Source: Bacteroidota bacterium (lineage in GTDB: Bacteria; Bacteroidota; Bacteroidia; Bacteroidales; Lentimicrobiaceae). From it: a DNA stretch of 30,891 bases. Where the stretch lies: assembly GCA_023434665.1 (NCBI GenBank), contig JAEYSM010000053.1, positions 1-30,891 of the forward strand. Reading direction: 5' to 3'. Below the pieces are notes generated by a model, which did not search any database, was not told where the DNA came from, and saw nothing but the letters and a program-made list of their open reading frames with translations. Of this stretch, positions 30,723 through 30,891 are shown in pieces; the stretch's first letter is position 1, and each line of letters opens with the position of its first letter. The position numbers and the translations under genes were made by a program.

Positions 30723-30891
30723 AATGGTAAAAGACGACATTTAATAACTATTTCTTTGTTTTTAGTAAGCATCCGATAAACCCCATCTAATTTAGCAATT
30801 CTGTTGTATACCACATTTTGTTTTAATTAAAATAAAAGCCAATTGAGTGTTTTTTGACTATAGTTGAGTCAAGTTGGGTTGATTTTAATCA
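30723..30891. other. Right edge, no supported gene
   Basis: This AT-rich stretch has no convincing start and domain. A minus-strand open stretch of about 50 codons runs from near 30830 through the right arm of the palindrome, but it has no ATG at its upstream end and no recognised motif. Confidence 0.5.

Noticed and set aside
30730..30880. Minus-strand ORF reading through the palindrome arm
   Set aside because: It has no start codon at its upstream end and no recognised domain, and part of it is just the translated repeat.

Overview
The window looks like a chromosomal segment of a Bacteroidota bacterium, probably in or near the Bacteroidales/Marinilabiliales. The evidence is type IX secretion (T9SS) C-terminal sorting domains, promoter boxes of the TAnnTTTG type, MORN-repeat lipoproteins, DUF6266 proteins and a two-component system with an N-terminal TPR sensor. 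Base composition is a mosaic: about 1-5.2 kb and 7.2-8.1 kb are visibly richer in G+C, and the rest is AT-rich and accessory in character.

Layout. (1) 1-5.2 kb, core-like: the start of a tRNA 2-selenouridine synthase (mnmH), a large AddA-type helicase-nuclease with a 16-residue tandem repeat in its linker, the rRNA methyltransferase rlmB read divergently, and a MORN-repeat lipoprotein preceded by an exact run of six heptanucleotide repeats. (2) 5.2-6.0 kb, gene debris: the C-terminal half of a YeiH-type membrane protein and the tail of a thioredoxin-like protein. (3) 6.0-9.1 kb, minus strand: a Fic AMPylase with a strong promoter-overlapping palindrome and a second copy of that palindrome plus start codon beyond its 3' end, a PDZ membrane protein, and a double GNAT acetyltransferase. 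(4) 9.2-16.1 kb: three paralogous secreted Ycf48-like beta-propeller proteins with T9SS signals, surrounding a TPR histidine kinase/LuxR-type response regulator pair. (5) 16.2-21.4 kb: seven small unrelated accessory genes, all on the plus strand: retropepsin-like protease, DUF3795, GNAT, secreted carboxypeptidase-regulatory-like protein, alpha/beta hydrolase, CPBP protease, and a YdeI-family gene broken by one in-frame stop.

(6) 21.5-28.3 kb is the most interesting part and resembles a small mobile or prophage-derived element. On the minus strand lie a DUF6266 gene and then three genes that look like a phage lysis module: a one-TM coiled-coil protein, a leaderless M23 endopeptidase, and a lipoprotein with a C-terminal TM resembling a unimolecular spanin. 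On the plus strand lie a helix-turn-helix protein, an unknown protein, a winged-helix replication-initiator-like protein overlapping a possible helicase-loader gene, and a second DUF6266 gene. Between the arms are iteron-like repeats. A heptad-repeat tract with a large nested inverted repeat occurs next to each DUF6266 gene. I see no integrase, terminase or capsid gene. An IS110-family transposase remnant follows.

(7) 28.6-30.9 kb: an outer-membrane-barrel-like protein, a membrane-anchored alpha/beta hydrolase, and a large imperfect palindrome reminiscent of recombination sites at gene-cassette boundaries. I recognised no tRNA, rRNA or CRISPR array.
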